A stretch of DNA of 64,000 nucleotides from assembly GCA_963920765.1 (NCBI GenBank), contig OY987251.1:10667219-10731218 (forward strand). Direction: 5' to 3'. The notes beneath the pieces are model-generated. The model was given only the letters and a program-made list of their open reading frames with translations, did no database searches and was not told where the DNA came from. This stretch comes from Ulota crispa. Taxonomy: Eukaryota > Streptophyta > Bryopsida > Orthotrichales > Orthotrichaceae. This document shows, one piece after another, positions 21,043-34,515 of this stretch. Every line of letters begins with the position of its first letter. Within the stretch, counting starts at the first letter, position 1. The translations under genes and the position numbers were made by a program.

Positions 21043-23207
21043 AATCTATATAAAAAACAAAAACAAAAAAAATTGGTGAAAAACTTAAGGAAAAATAGGA
21101 AAAAAAACAATACATAATCTGTTAATGAGGGCTCTTTGGAATCCAAAGAGCCCTTTACAAAACCCATGACAAGCACAAATAGGGCTCCCGGGTTCCTAAT
21201 AGGGTCTTGCAACACTCCAACCAAATTTGTAAAAAGCAAAAATAAAAATTGAATGAAAACCAAAATAAATAAATAAATAAACAAATAAATAAATAAGTGC
21301 TTGTTTAGCCAATGAAAATGGAACTTTATTCAAAACACAAATTAGTTGAACCCCATATACCCAATGCATGTTCTGAGTTGGTCCCTAGAAGCCACTGCTC
21401 TATTTTGCAAAACAATAAAGATTGCTCTAAACATGCTTGTTTCAAAATGTTTTGTGTTGCAAAAGCATATGAAAATCAATATTATATAAGATTCTATACA
21501 AATTACCTTAGCATGTAACTGTCAAAATAATAATTGTTGAAATAAAACTCTCTTCAAATAATTACTACAAAGATCAATGATCAAGTTTGGAGAGGTTTTT
21601 GCACCAATTGATTTCACTTTTTTTATTGCACTTTTTTAGATTACTTTTTGTGTTAAACTTGGTCTTACGCCTAAACTTGTTTGTAACATTTTGAATTGAG
21701 AAATACATACTAAAAAGTTAAAATGAGAAGCTTCAAGAAAGTTCTCATATAAAACTATTATTTCATTGGTTTTTATCTTTTACATAAAAATAAAACTCAA
21801 AACTTAAATGGTGGTTTTAGATTTTAGCTAGCTTTAAAAGAGAAAAGGGAAGGATTAATTGGCCAATTTTTGTGATTTTGACAATCTTGATTAACATAGG
21901 GCCACTTTTAAAAATGTGAAGTGAAAGGTAATATGTAGTAGTGCATTGGCAGCATTTTTTATATCATTATGAATTCCTCAAGATGTTCAATTCTCAACTT
22001 CAATCTATTTTTCATTTAATGGTATTGTGACCATACCAAATGTTTTCTTAGGGTTTTCAAATGCCCCGATGTGTCTCCAAAGATTTTACAAATTAGCAAT
22101 ATATTTATGTTTTTACTAATACTTTTTAAAATTTATAATCATTCACAATGAAAAACTATTAAGTTTTTTTTGAATTTTTCTTATTTAATAAAGAATTAGA
22201 AAATGTCTTAGCATTTTCAATATGCTAAATTACTAAATGAAGAGAATTGTAGTGAATTTTGTGTTTCTAATGATTTCACAAGCTTATTCAAATTTGAGGT
22301 TTTTCATCAAATTTTATTTTTTGATTAAATAATTGTTCAAAATTTTTTTGAATTTTTTTACAATATATTTTAGGAATTACTATATCAACATTCAAAAGTA
22401 TTAAAGCGGTAAATAAAAGTGTACTTTCATTGTAGAATTTGAGATGTAAATTCAAATTTCTTTTTATTGAGATTTACAACAAAAAATTGTGTCCTAATTG
22501 ACATGTCTAAATTGACTAAATGTGTCCAAAATGACAAAACAACTTGTCAAATTGGACAATTTTTGTAGATTCAGCCATGTTAATTTGGACATGTTCTTGT
22601 CATTTTGGACAACTTCCCTTGTAGATATAATATATTATTTATTTCACTGCTATTATTGTAAACTTATATCCTCAAAATTTGAACGTGTTCAAAATTGCAA
22701 ATTAAAAATTAAGGATTTTAGATTCTTTTGAATTGAGAGTACAACAAAAATAGAAAATTAATATATGAAAAGTTCAATGTAAATTTATTCTTGATTTTCT
22801 TTTTTTGAAATTGTTAGTAATGCAAGAAATCTTGTACTTAGTTTTTTTTCTTTCAAAAAGTAGGTATAAATTTTGTATTTTTTGGTTTTGAGTAGTCTCC
22901 TTTGATTTTTTTTATAATGTATATTCGTAAATGCGTTTCCATCATAATTGTTGTCCTATTTTCATCTACATTCATCCATTTAGTATTGTTTTTCATTTGT
23001 TTGTATCAATGGATGAATTTCAAATATTATCCAAAATTTCTATTCATGTAGTGACATTTTTGCATATTTACAAACGTATGAAAATCACCAAAATATCATT
23101 TTCAATTTCTCAATTTTCATGAAAAGTCTGCCCATTGCTCAATGCTCATTGCTCAACGCTCAACGCTCATTGCTCCCTACTCACACTTTAGCAACCCTGA
23201 TCTTAAA

Positions 23208-26200
23208 GAGATGGTGTATGTTGAGAGTCTTTGGACTAAGAAAATGAAAGAAAGCCTCTTGAAATTGCAAGGAATACTACACAGAGAAAGGTGATTTTGA
23301 TTATTTGTTCCATATAGAATTGTGGTAAGCCTTGGTGACTTGTGTGTGATGGAGTTGGTGATGGAGTTGGTGATGAAGCCTTTCCAGTGTTTACATAGTT
23401 TTAGAAGGTGCTCTTGGGCACTCCTTTACAATGGTTGGGTGGTATTTTTTTGCTAGGATGTTTCCAATGGCTTCTATTGAATCTCAAGTAAAAAATATCA
23501 ACCTATGAGTTTCAAAGTGAATGTGGAATGGATCTAACTAAAAGTTGGCACTATTTTTAAGGCATTGTGTGCCAAATATGAATATTGCAATAACCAAAAA
23601 CTTGAGCATCAATGAAAGTTTTGCCCCTTGTCACAAAATGACATCTTTGATTATAGTAAGGAATAGATTCAGAAAAGTTTCAAGGTGGAGTTGGAATTGA
23701 GATAATAGTTAGACCTAATATTGGATGCATATGTGATGTGGAGTGTTTGCAAGTCACAACTTTGGTGAAACAAAGAATAGAACATAGTTGAAAACAACAA
23801 TAACTTTCATGGAGATAAATAATGGTTGGGGGTGTGTCAAATTAAAAAGCTATTTTAATGGAATTTAAATTCCATGTTATACATACATTATTACAAATGG
23901 TCTAAATCACAAAAAAATTAAAATTGATTTAGTAAATAAACTCGTCTTATAAGGCATTGAATTTCATCCTTCATTTTATATTTCTTACAATTATTATTTC
24001 AAACTATAACTATTTGAACTTTTATTCAACTTGAATTTTTTTAGTTGACCAAACAACATGATTGCAGGTAGTTAAGTTACATTGACTATGATTATATTAT
24101 TGCAACTAAGTTTCTAGTCAAATCCACAAAACTTTGCATTACAAGAATTATTCAAATGGAAGTTTCTATTTGAAATGGAATTCAAAACTTTATGACCCTT
24201 TTCTATGCCTAGGATTTGCAAAGTTGGGATCTAACCTCCAATATAGAGACAAGTCAACTAAATGAAAAAAATTGATACAAATACCATTTGTTGTTATTTG
24301 ACAAAAAATGGTCTAAACAAAAATTCACAAAAATTTATTAACAAAATTGAAAGATTTTTTTTTACTAAGGTTGGTATTCTTATAACTTTTATAAAATACT
24401 TCTAGTGAACCGAAATCATCATAAATAATGATTGTTAGATGGATTGACAAAAAAATTGCCAAAAGAATTTAAGAAGAATTTCATTTTTTTTGAATTCTTT
24501 TCATGTGTATATCTTAAAAAACTAGAAGATTTTAGAATGTGCTTAACGCTTAAAAACTTTTTACTAAGTTTTCACCAAAATCGCTCCAAAACTACCATTT
24601 CTAACACAAGTACCAAATTTTAGAAAATAATCATCTTTGGGCACATGTAGCCGTAAGATCTTGTAGTATACTAATACAAACAAATGTGAAAAGAAATTTG
24701 AGAATTCCCATTGTGTAGATTGTTAGATATTTGAGTTTGAATTGACAAAAAGTCATTTTTGTCCTTGCAAAAACCTCATGCAGCTGCACTTCACAAGGTC
24801 ATATTTTAATGAAAAAATTTCCAAAATGGTTGTAACTCTTAGGAATCATTTTTTGAGGCAAATTGGGTACACAATTGAAAATTTTCAAATCATTTAAAAT
24901 TGTACAATATATGGGAAAAAAATAGTAAGTAAAAAAAAGTAGAGAATGATTCAAAACACTAAATTGTTAAGAATTTAATTGTAAAAATGAAATGCTGGTG
25001 GATCACTTTGTATGTTGAGTACCTTTGTGTAGCAAAAGGGTATTTTTTAGGGGCCTATTTACTCTACTAGACAAAAATAAAAGGGATTCTATAATAATAT
25101 AGTTTGGCAAAATGACCTATATGAGGGCACTCTATAATTATTTATACAGCTTAGAAGATTCTGTTTATTCCCAAACTATTGTTTTTGTAAGGAAAAAAAG
25201 AATTGTCTAGCAAAATGACAGCAAAAAATTTTGGGTAAAAAGTACAAATAAGGCATGTGAATATTTGATAGTTGGAGTTTAATGTTGTAGGAAAATTAAC
25301 TTTCTTTATTACTCCATATTTTATATTATTAAAACATTTTGATTGCTGCCCAAATTGGTGTTAAATTTTGCGTTTTTTTCACATTCTATTTTTTTGGTTT
25401 GAACTTTAGTTATAGCATATTTGTTTATACAAAATTTTGATATTTATTTCACTCTACATTTTTTTTGATTAAGCAATTTTTTTTGGACATAAGTTTATAT
25501 TTGAGTTCAACACCCTATTTTTTGCTATGATATAGGCTATGGCACTTTTGTTGTTTTAAATTTTGAATCTTTTTTACTTACTATTATTTTTGTTAGTTCA
25601 TCTTTGCTTTGACTTTTTATCCAGTACAATATGGCCCTTTGAAGACCTAGTTGTTTATACAAATTCACACTAGGTACAATCTTGTGCATAGGACAACTTT
25701 AAATCTTGTGCTCCTACATTAGTTGTAACAAAAATCTCTTAAATTATAATGCACATATATTATTTACATTAGGTTTAGCACTTTGAAGGTTCTCTTCTTT
25801 ATTTGTAAGTTCATTATAATTTTTATTTCAAATGAATAAAATTCTTGTTATATTATGTCCCAGGTCAATTCTGAAATGCGCTAAATGATCCACCCGGGAG
25901 TTGGACTCTGCCCTTGCAAAGGTACTTGGCTCTCCACAATTCCACAAACAGGTTCTACAAAGAATTCTTTCCACCAATTTTAGGATGACTTTGTCAATGA
26001 TTTCTTGCAAATGTTTTGCTCGGAAATAATCTTTCGGGACATGAATACTTTGGATTATTTGGCGGGCAATTTTTGTCCAAATGTGATTGGACAAGTGAGG
26101 ATGGAATGGGCATTGTAGAGAGAAGAGGAAAAGAAAAAGGGGGGGATAATGCAAAAGATTTGTAATAGAAATTACTTGATAAGCTCACTTGGGTTTATGA

Positions 26201-29200
26201 CCAAGTATCTTATATTTTTGGATATTATGCTAGAGGGCCAATGGTGACTATAGTTGCTCTACATATGGTGGAGGGAGCAAAGAAAATGATAATACTTGGT
26301 ACATTCAATTTAGTTAGTGTATCAAGTCAAGTGGACATCATCTTTGTTTGTCTCAACGTGGCAAGATTAATACCGTGGTTGAGCTTGTTATGTGAAGATT
26401 ATAGAGTTGAGGCAAAATTCAAGATCTTTTCGCAAAGAGATGGAAAGCATGTAAGGCTGTATAACAGCTCAAGGATGAAATTATTGTGAGTTTGTGCTAC
26501 TCCATTTTGTGGTAGAAGTATTTGGATTTTTTGAAGGAAGTATCCACAAACTTCACTTCACTTTCTATGTACCTTTCCTTTTTTATGCTATCATGTAAGT
26601 ATGATTTACTTGCAGCATACTTTGAGATCTCATGCTTTTGCATTTGCAATGAAAAGTGACACAAATATTTATTACAAAAATGATTAGGTGTTTTTGGAGT
26701 TTAAATGTCTTGAAGGCATGAACAAATTGTGTATTATGTGTTCTTTAAGCCAATTAAAGATTATGCTTAATTAAAAAGGCCATCTATTATGCTCACTCTA
26801 AGTTTATTTTTTTAATAGGGTGCCTACTCAAACTTCCTCAAGATAGCTTATGTCAATGCAAAACCTCCTCCCTTGAGGTCTAAAAAAATATCTACATTTT
26901 GGGACTAGACAACTAGAATTCAAATTAAATGCAAAGCATTATGTACATTCCAAAGATAGTATTGTGCATGGTTTCATTTGAATTTGCAAGATGAATTTTG
27001 AGTGTATTAAGCCAATAAACTTTATTACAAGGATAAATATTATGCTTTGAAATTTTGAGAATGTAAATCTCAATTACTAAAAAGATACTAAAAGTAAACA
27101 AAATCAATTTTTCTTTTCTTTTACAAGTGACCAAATTACAAAAATTCCTCTCATTAAATGCCTCTAATTTTTTTAGGATTTTTTTAGAATTACAAAAGAA
27201 AAATGATTCTAGTATCTCAATGTCATTTGCAAAAATATATAGAACAAATAGAATTTATGAAGTAATGATTTTAAAGCCCCCACTATTTTTAAGTTTTTTG
27301 TTACTATCTGAAAATAATTGTGTGTCGTTAAAAACAAGCTCAAATCAAAAAGTAATTACAAAATGAATGAGATTCAAAAATGTTTTAAGAAATTACACAC
27401 TTTTAGGTAATAGCTTAGGTGTCTCCTAGAATACATTTTGTGATTACTTGAATCAATCAAAAACTTTTTGAACCATGAATGTGGCTTTTTGGAGCACCTT
27501 ATATTATTCTTTTGATGATAAGCTTATATTGTTGAATGAAAAGTGATGAATAAATGTACAAGAATACCAAGGTGTAATATAAGTGTATAAATGGTAAGAT
27601 GAGGGAAACCTCAATTTTGCCAATACAAGTTTGGGGGCATTCAAGCTAGGCTTGTATTTGTACCTCTTTATGCAAAATATGAGTATTTTGAGAAGACATA
27701 TGCTTGAAATCTTCTTACTCTCAAATTTTTGCCATTTTTTTTTCTTAAAAAATAATTTCATTTCATTTATTGCTTGCTTATTGCTATGTTTTTCCTTGAT
27801 GTATAAAAGTTGGGAAGAATAGACTAATCAAATAGATAGTAGACCAAAGTTGGAAATTAAATATGGCTCAAAATACGGATGTTGCAAGGAAAGCACCATT
27901 TATTGTTTTTCCTTATAAACACACTTGTAAGGAATATTTTTATTGGCAAGAAAATTTTGATTATATCATTAACAACCTCAAATTCAAAATTAGTGTGAAC
28001 AAGAATAATTTTTCCTTTATTGTTTGTTTTCAAAAATTGTAAAATTATACAAAGTCCCTTTCAATTTATTCATATTTAGGAGTTTGTGTTTATATTTTAG
28101 CCCTAAAATTTGAAATTGGATTCTATTCTTTAGAAATTCAAGTGATATACTATATTAATGTAGATTGACAAAGATTTTTTGGTAAAATAGATAAGCTTTC
28201 TACCACATATGCCTAGAGTAGTCTTTTTTTTCTCATATATGAAAAGCATAGAACATATCACTTTGGAAATTACAATAGATATCTAGAAGCACATCCATAT
28301 TTGCAAACTAAACAAATTCTATTTTGTTTCTCTTCTTTAGATTTCCTTTTGAAATCTATGGTTTTAACAAGATTTTGAAGCTTGCATTTTTAAACAATAA
28401 ATAAGTTGAATTGAATATAATTTGTATTCAATTCAAAAGGAAGGTGCAATTTTCTAAAGCCCCTACAAGTATTATTATTTTCACCAATTATTGTATTTAC
28501 TATCCAATCTAGTGCTTTGTCACTAAATTTTCTAATGGATTTTGCAACAAAATTTTATCATTTCTAGTTGGGCATATTCCTAAATTGTTAAAAGAGGAAA
28601 AGCAAACACCAAAAACACACTTTTAAAATTGAGAGATAAATTAGCTTGGCTTTTATTAAAGACAAAATTAGATTTAATAGGAATGATATGCTATATAAAG
28701 GACCATAGATGAAAATGATAGTTTGTAATGGAATGATTTACAATGGTGAATGTCTTTTTACTTGATTAAAGCAATATGAAAGAAAACAAAAACCCTAAAA
28801 ATAAGATTTTGAATTTGTCTTTGCATGTGCAATTAAAAGCAAACACGTACACAAGCAATGGCACAAAAGAAATTCCAATCATATTATATGAATCAAAACT
28901 GGATTTATTGCTTAAAATTTGATTATTTTTATATTAGAGTTGAACTAAATTGAAAATTTGGATGCAGTATAGTTTAAGTTACAAACATATGTTGTGTTAT
29001 GAGTATATTTTATGTTTTGTGATTTATAATGTTGTCAAGCTACAAGTATTATTGCCAAATTTAGAACCTATATCTATATATATATATAATACATTTTTGC
29101 ACTAAAGAGTATGAATATTCAAGAGACTAATAACATAGATTCCATCATTTAGGAAAACAAAACAACACAATGTAATAAGAATTGTTTTCTCAAATTTTGT

Positions 29201-29452
29201 ACACTACTTTTCTTTTTTATAATTTATAAATTACTCTAGCAATAAATTTGTAAGATGAAATACAAATTTTTTTAGAAAAGGCATATGTTGAATTTTTTGT
29301 ACTATTCTCTTTGCATTTAGCTACCTAATAACAAAAAACAAAAAAAAGAAGAAAATAGCACTAAAGTATAAAATAAGATTAATGATACATAAGATAATTC
29401 ATCTACAAAGTGATTCACAAGCTTGAACTCAAGCTCAATTTTAATTCAAAGA
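23208..29452. other. AT-rich intergenic desert
   Basis: No gene is recognised in about 6 kb. Around 25860-26490 base composition is less extreme and both strands have frames of 80-108 codons, possibly an eroded gene, but I recognise no domain. About 24535-24725 is the second copy of the repeat at 7895-8110. A short (TA)n tract lies near 29070-29090. Confidence 0.5.
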
Positions 29453-32400
29453 ATGAAGGTTCTCAATTATATGGGCATAGGGTTATTTTTTGTTTCCATT
29501 TTATCAGTGGTATTGTGGACACCAAGACCATATTTGGTTTTACATAATACAAGGACTCTAGTAGATAGAGTGCCTAGAAAAGAAGAAGAAGGAATTTTGG
29601 AAAAGGCTAAAAATGTGCCATCTAAAATAGAATATGGTACTAGAAAAATAGTTGATAGCATGAAATTAGAAATTGAAGGTACAAAAGATTCATATAGAAA
29701 CAGTTTGACAAAAGTGAATGAGGACAATGTAAAACCGGCTTTGAATGAGATTTCAAAGTGGGTTGGCCTTACCAATGAATTGCAAACACCACAAGAACAT
29801 TTGGACAAGGCCGGAGAAAAAGCTTGTGAAGCAAAAAATGCAAGTGTTGAAGCCGGAAAATATGCTTACAATGCAGCCAATATAGCTGCAAATGATTTGA
29901 AAGACACAACTTATCAACAAAATGCTGAAGTGTATAAACAAGCAACTAGGAATTATGATAAAACAAGTATGAAAAAAATTCCAAGTTGTTTCATTGAATA
30001 TTAAAAACACAATATTTGTTAATTTGGGAAAAACAATCAATTTTGGGATGTTTCATTTTTTTGCATTTGTGAGAATATTTTGGTGATATGAAGTGAATTT
30101 TGTGATAATTCCTTCAAGTTCTTACATCAATGATGATGAAAGATTTTGAAGAAATTAAGGGGAATGCTAAATCGTGAGTGGAAATCTGTGAGCAACGAGC
30201 AGAGAGCCTAATTTTTTTTTGTCAAAATATTAAAATTCACTTATAAATGCGTACATAGGGCCTTATAATTGTGCATCATAAATGTTAATCTTTTGAAAAA
30301 AAATGTTTTCCAAAATCTTTTCATTGGTTATGGTTCACAAAATCTTGGCCCACCACTCACAAAATAGAGTTGACTAAACTATTATCATGAAATTCCTAAA
30401 ATACTCTCACAATTGTGCAAAATTCAAAAGTCCTACATTTGGTTCTTTTTCCCATTTTAATGAATATTGTGATTAAAAGTAGTATCACTATATGTTGTGA
30501 TTTTTTGTTTAAATAATGTATTATTGTTGTTTATGCACATATTTGTATTTAATTTGAAAACTATAGGTATTGAAAGGCTATATATATGACAACAATTCAT
30601 AACAAGACACAAACTACTTGACACTTTTGCAAGCATTTGTATATTTATTGCTTAGTTCCTCAACCACTATTGAATTACAAATATTTTTGAGAGATTTTTG
30701 AATACATATCTTCATTTATTCAAACACCAGGCATACATAATTGCAAAATTTAGCTTTTATCATTTTTCCATTCAAAAGTTTACACAAAATCTATGAATCA
30801 AAATGTATTGCATTCAATCTTGATTAATCATTTTTTTTATTAATGTTCATGTCTCAAGTCATAATGCACAAGGTTAGCAACATTTTTAATTTTTCAACCT
30901 ATAACCAATACAAAATAATAACATATGCACTTCATATTTTGGATCAAACCAAACTATTATAATATTTTGTTAAATGTTTATTGTGCAAACCAACCTTCTT
31001 TAATAACTTAAGACCTTAATACCTAACATAGAATGTTCAAATTATTTTGAAAGCAATTTAGAAAAACACTCCATAAATGTAATTCTTTGTGTTGCTTTTA
31101 TGACTTATAATATGCACTATGACATTTTACATTTCCAAAATTACACTAGAAGAAAAACATGTCCTAAGCAAATGTCATATGCAATTGTAATTGAGTCATT
31201 GTATAGTTGCTAGGACATTTGCAAGTTGTTGAGGATACCTTTTTCATTTAGTGTTATACGTCTTTTTGTTACAAACTCATTTATATACACATATATAAAC
31301 TCACATATACAACACATAAAATTGAAAATTTTGTAATTTGATTAACTTGTTGTTAAAATCTATCTAACTCTAGATTTTATATTATTTTCTTTTATAGAAA
31401 ACTATGCTAAAGAAAGAGCTTCTCATACTATCCATGATGTTGAAAGTGCTTTAGAGAAAGCAGATGATTGGGTTGCAAATCAAGCCCATGATGTTTTTGA
31501 CAAATTTGATGATGTAGCAAATGTTGCTGAATATGAAATTGGTGAAATTGTAGATGCAACTATTCACAAGGTATATTTACATTTCCATTAACACCAAAAT
31601 GCATTTTAACCAATTCAAAACTCAAATCATATTAATAAAAAAAAAAAACTTGTTCATATTGCAATATTTGTTAAGATATTGCTAAAGTAACACTCTTATG
31701 TTGTTAATGCAACATCTCCATGTTGTGAGCCTTGCCAATATAGAGTGCACATTGAAGTTTATCCTTTTAGCCCAAAAAAACTGGATAGGTTGTGTCAAAT
31801 CAAAATTTGGAGAAAATAAAAAAAAGCAACACAATTTAGCTTAAGTAGTGCCAACTTTCAAAAGCAAGTGTAGTTCCTCTTTGTTTTGGGGCACCTTCCT
31901 TGGCAATAAGATAGAAGCAAAGAGTAGCATGGAAGAGTAAGAGTTGACTTACGTGCCGTCTTTTTGTATTATATTAACATGGAGATTTTGCTTTAGCACT
32001 TCCATGATTAATAAACAATCAAAATCTTGAGATTGTTTGTTGCAAACCTCCATGTAACACATATTTGTTAGCACATCACTTGCATGTCACTAGTGACATT
32101 TTTGCAGTTTTCAAAAAAGAATGGGTTAGAACTTGTGACAAATTTTATGTGTGTGTGTGTGTTTTTTTCATTATATGGAAGAAAATGTATGTGTTGATTT
32201 TGTTAACATTAATGATTTAAGAAAAATGATAGATATAGCATTCAAAAGATATAAATCACATTGTTAATCAATTGAGACTAACTTTAAAAACTTATTTTTA
32301 CAAAAAAATCATACAAAGGTTTACTTATATTTAGAGGATACCACTAACTCATCATTAATAAATAGATGGATAAAAAAACATCCATGAATTTTCCAAATCA

Positions 32401-33418
32401 AAATATTTTGAATAATGTTGAATTCTTAGAAGAAAATGAAAATGTTTGCATAGAAGATGAGAATGAAAGCAATTTGGTACACAACAATTTACAAATGCTT
32501 GATACAACAAACAACATAATAGAAGAAAATGATGAAAATGCAACAAGTGTTTTACATAGTAATGTACAGTTGCTTGGAGTAGACAATTCCAATGACTTTA
32601 TTACTGAAAATGCACACAAAAATCCACCAGAATTGGGTGAAAGATGGGATCAAATGTCTAAAGATACCGAAGTAAATTTGATTGAAAGATCATTTACCGA
32701 AGTAAATAACTTATGGTCTACACTAGTAGGAGATGATAAGACTATTGAAGCAAAAAATAAGATAAACACTTGTAAAGAACAATTTAATTCCAATGAAGAT
32801 ATTGATTATAATAGACCAATTCACCATCAATATGGGAAAACAAAGGAAGACTTGAAAAATAATCATTATGAAGTTAGCTATTCACAATACAAACAAATGG
32901 AGGATGAAGATGAGGATGAAGGTGAATACTATGATGATAGATATCATATAAAAGATAAAACGGGAAGATATTCTAATGAATTAGGAAAGAAAATAAGTGG
33001 GTTGGATAAAAAATACAAATCAAACAATTATTTTGGTTATGGTCACCAAATTGATGAGGAGAGTTATGATGACGCTGAAGATAATGGTGGGCAATATCAT
33101 CCAAGAGTTATTAGAGAGGAACAAGATGGTGTTAATAATGTTGGGGCAAAAGCAAGAAATTTGGACAATAATGTACGTACTAATTATGAGAGTGGGAAAG
33201 TTGGTGCAAAGGCTGGTTATGAAGTTGGTAAACATGCTTATGGTGGAAAAAACTATGCCCAAGAACGTTACAAAGGTGCAAGGGAGAAGATAAGTGATTC
33301 ATACAAGAGTGGTAAAGACATGGCAAATAGAATTAGAGAAACTCTTCCCCATGATAAATACAATGATGTAGATGGCGAAAATGACGATGATTGTGACAAT
33401 TCTTATGAGGAAGATTGA
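29453..33418 (+). CDS. LEA-like protein with N-terminal signal or anchor, three exons
   Basis: Exons 29453-29966, 31398-31570 and 32366-33418 join in frame with GT-AG borders to give 579 residues. The start at 29453 opens with a hydrophobic segment (YMGIGLFFVSILSVVLW) that should be a signal peptide or membrane anchor. Residues about 110-230 have Ala/Lys/Glu-rich amphipathic repeats of LEA_4 type, such as KACEAKNASVEAGKYAYNAA; exon 2 continues with NYAKERASHTIHDVESALEK. Exon 3 has a long Asn/Glu/Asp-rich linker, a very acidic stretch (MEDEDEDEGEYYDD) and a C-terminal repeat region with GAKAGYEVGKHAYGGKNYAQ. LEA proteins protect membranes and proteins during drying; a signal-bearing version would act outside the cytosol. 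Codon use is very AT-rich, like the surroundings. Intron 1 holds a MITE. Exon joins are inferred, with no transcript evidence. Confidence 0.75.
30156..30378. mobile_element. MITE in LEA-like intron 1, related to 9015-9258
   Basis: It has the inverted ends GCTAAATCGTGAG and, on the reverse strand, CTATTTTGTGAG, plus internal similarity to the 244-bp MITE (TTTTGTCAAAATA near the left, CCACTCACAAAATAG at the right). No target duplication was found, so the edges are approximate. Confidence 0.6.
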
Positions 33419-34305
33419 TTTCATTGAAATGGCATAAAATAGTAAAATTGCTCTAAATAAAATTAAACACAAAATTTTGAGATACAAATTTTTTTGAAGA
33501 AAATATATCATGGAAGATGCCTTTATGCGATGAGCTTGTGAAATGTTTTTTTGGTTGAAAACATGGATGGTAATGATTAAAGGTTAGGTACAAGTATAAG
33601 GTGCATAAAATGTGAGAGGATTTTTTCTAAGCATTTGACATACTAACTACTTTTGGATTATACAAAATCCAAAAATAATAACCTATATTCAAACCATTGG
33701 GAGATATTGAGCAAACCAATATTGGGAGGTCTCCCTATGTTTTGCAAGCAAAGTTCAAAATGACATGAATAGTCTAATTTTTTTGTTAAATATGACATAG
33801 CATAAAGAAAGAAGTATATGCAAAATGTATATTTCCTAAAGATGCATAAAGGATGTATGTTTGTAAACTAGTTAAATTCAAGACATTCTTTTGGTTTGAA
33901 ATTGAAGTACATACTAGCATGTACAGTAGATAGCTCTTCTGGCAACAACTCTAATAGAAATAGAGTATGATATAAAATGATAACAAATGAGTTCAAAAAT
34001 GAAATGAATTGCTGTTTCTAGAATAGATTTTTTCTTTTGAAATGAAAAGAATAATTGATTGGTGATTTTATACATAGTTTAGAAGTTATCTTTGTGAGCC
34101 TCTAAGCCAAAGTGAAATTCCCATTTTGGATGAGTAATGTTTAAGTTTTCAATACCATTTAGGCATCTTAATTATTGCTAGATTGACATACTAATACTAA
34201 TTGTACAAAAATATGATTTTACTTTGAAATGAAATCAATTCTAAATGGTACAATAATTGTATGGTTTGGTGTTAACTCTTAAAGGACCAAACTACTATAA
34301 TTTAC
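33419..34305. other. Intergenic stretch after the LEA-like gene
   Basis: It contains the presumed 3' UTR of the LEA-like gene and AT-rich sequence with no recognisable gene. Confidence 0.5.
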
Positions 34306-34515
34306 ATAGTATGTATGCTATTGTATAATTGGCATTTGCTACCAACAAAAAGTTTTAACTTGGGATCTTGACTATCTCACTAGAACAACACTGATCTATA
34401 TTCTAACTTCTTTGTTGATCTCAAATGTAATGAAGGTGTGGATGCACTCCAAAAACAAGAAAAATACTCTGTATTATATTAGTGGCAAAGGGCTGCTTGG
34501 TTGTTCAAGGGTTAA
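34306..34515 (+). repeat. Dispersed repeat family D, copy 2
   Basis: It matches the family core: GGCATTTGCTACCAACAA, TTTGTTGATCTCAAATGTAA, GAAGGTGTGGATGCA. The start, CATAGTATGTATGCTATTG, preserves the uninterrupted form of the site that is split by a MITE at 59831. Confidence 0.8.

Larger units (their letters stand above)
19477..21572. repeat. Long inverted repeat with internal palindromes
   Basis: The outer arms are reverse complements about a centre near 20524; position p pairs with 41049 minus p. The match looks perfect over several hundred bases: a 68-codon frame at 19531-19737 (minus) has an identical protein at 21312-21518 (plus). The arms carry a TTTA-type microsatellite at 19750-19785. 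They also carry units of about 180-186 bp, each with a 25-bp palindrome of the form GGGCTCTTTGG-N3-CCAAAGAGCCC (19896-19920, 20534-20558, 20950-20974, 21129-21153). The left arm has one palindrome and the right has more, so the arms differ in unit number. The sequence could fold into a very long hairpin if transcribed. Confidence 0.85.
17665..23197. mobile_element. 5.5-kb non-autonomous DNA element with 10-bp target duplication
   Basis: A perfect direct repeat TGATCTTAAA flanks the element at 17655-17664 and 23198-23207. The ends are inverted: GCTAGAGTGTGAG at the left and GCTAAAGTGTGAG on the reverse strand at the right. Both continue into subterminal AATGAGCGTTGAGC words. The 244-bp MITE at 9015-9258 has the same end design and duplication size, so the two are related. 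The 9-10-bp duplication suggests the Mutator superfamily, although no transposase was recognised inside. The interior holds degenerate tandem repeats, a (TA)n tract and a long inverted repeat with an assembly gap. Confidence 0.75.

Noticed and set aside
25828-26489. Possible gene around 26 kb
   Set aside because: Frames on both strands are of moderate length, but no domain, start context or splice pattern supports either.
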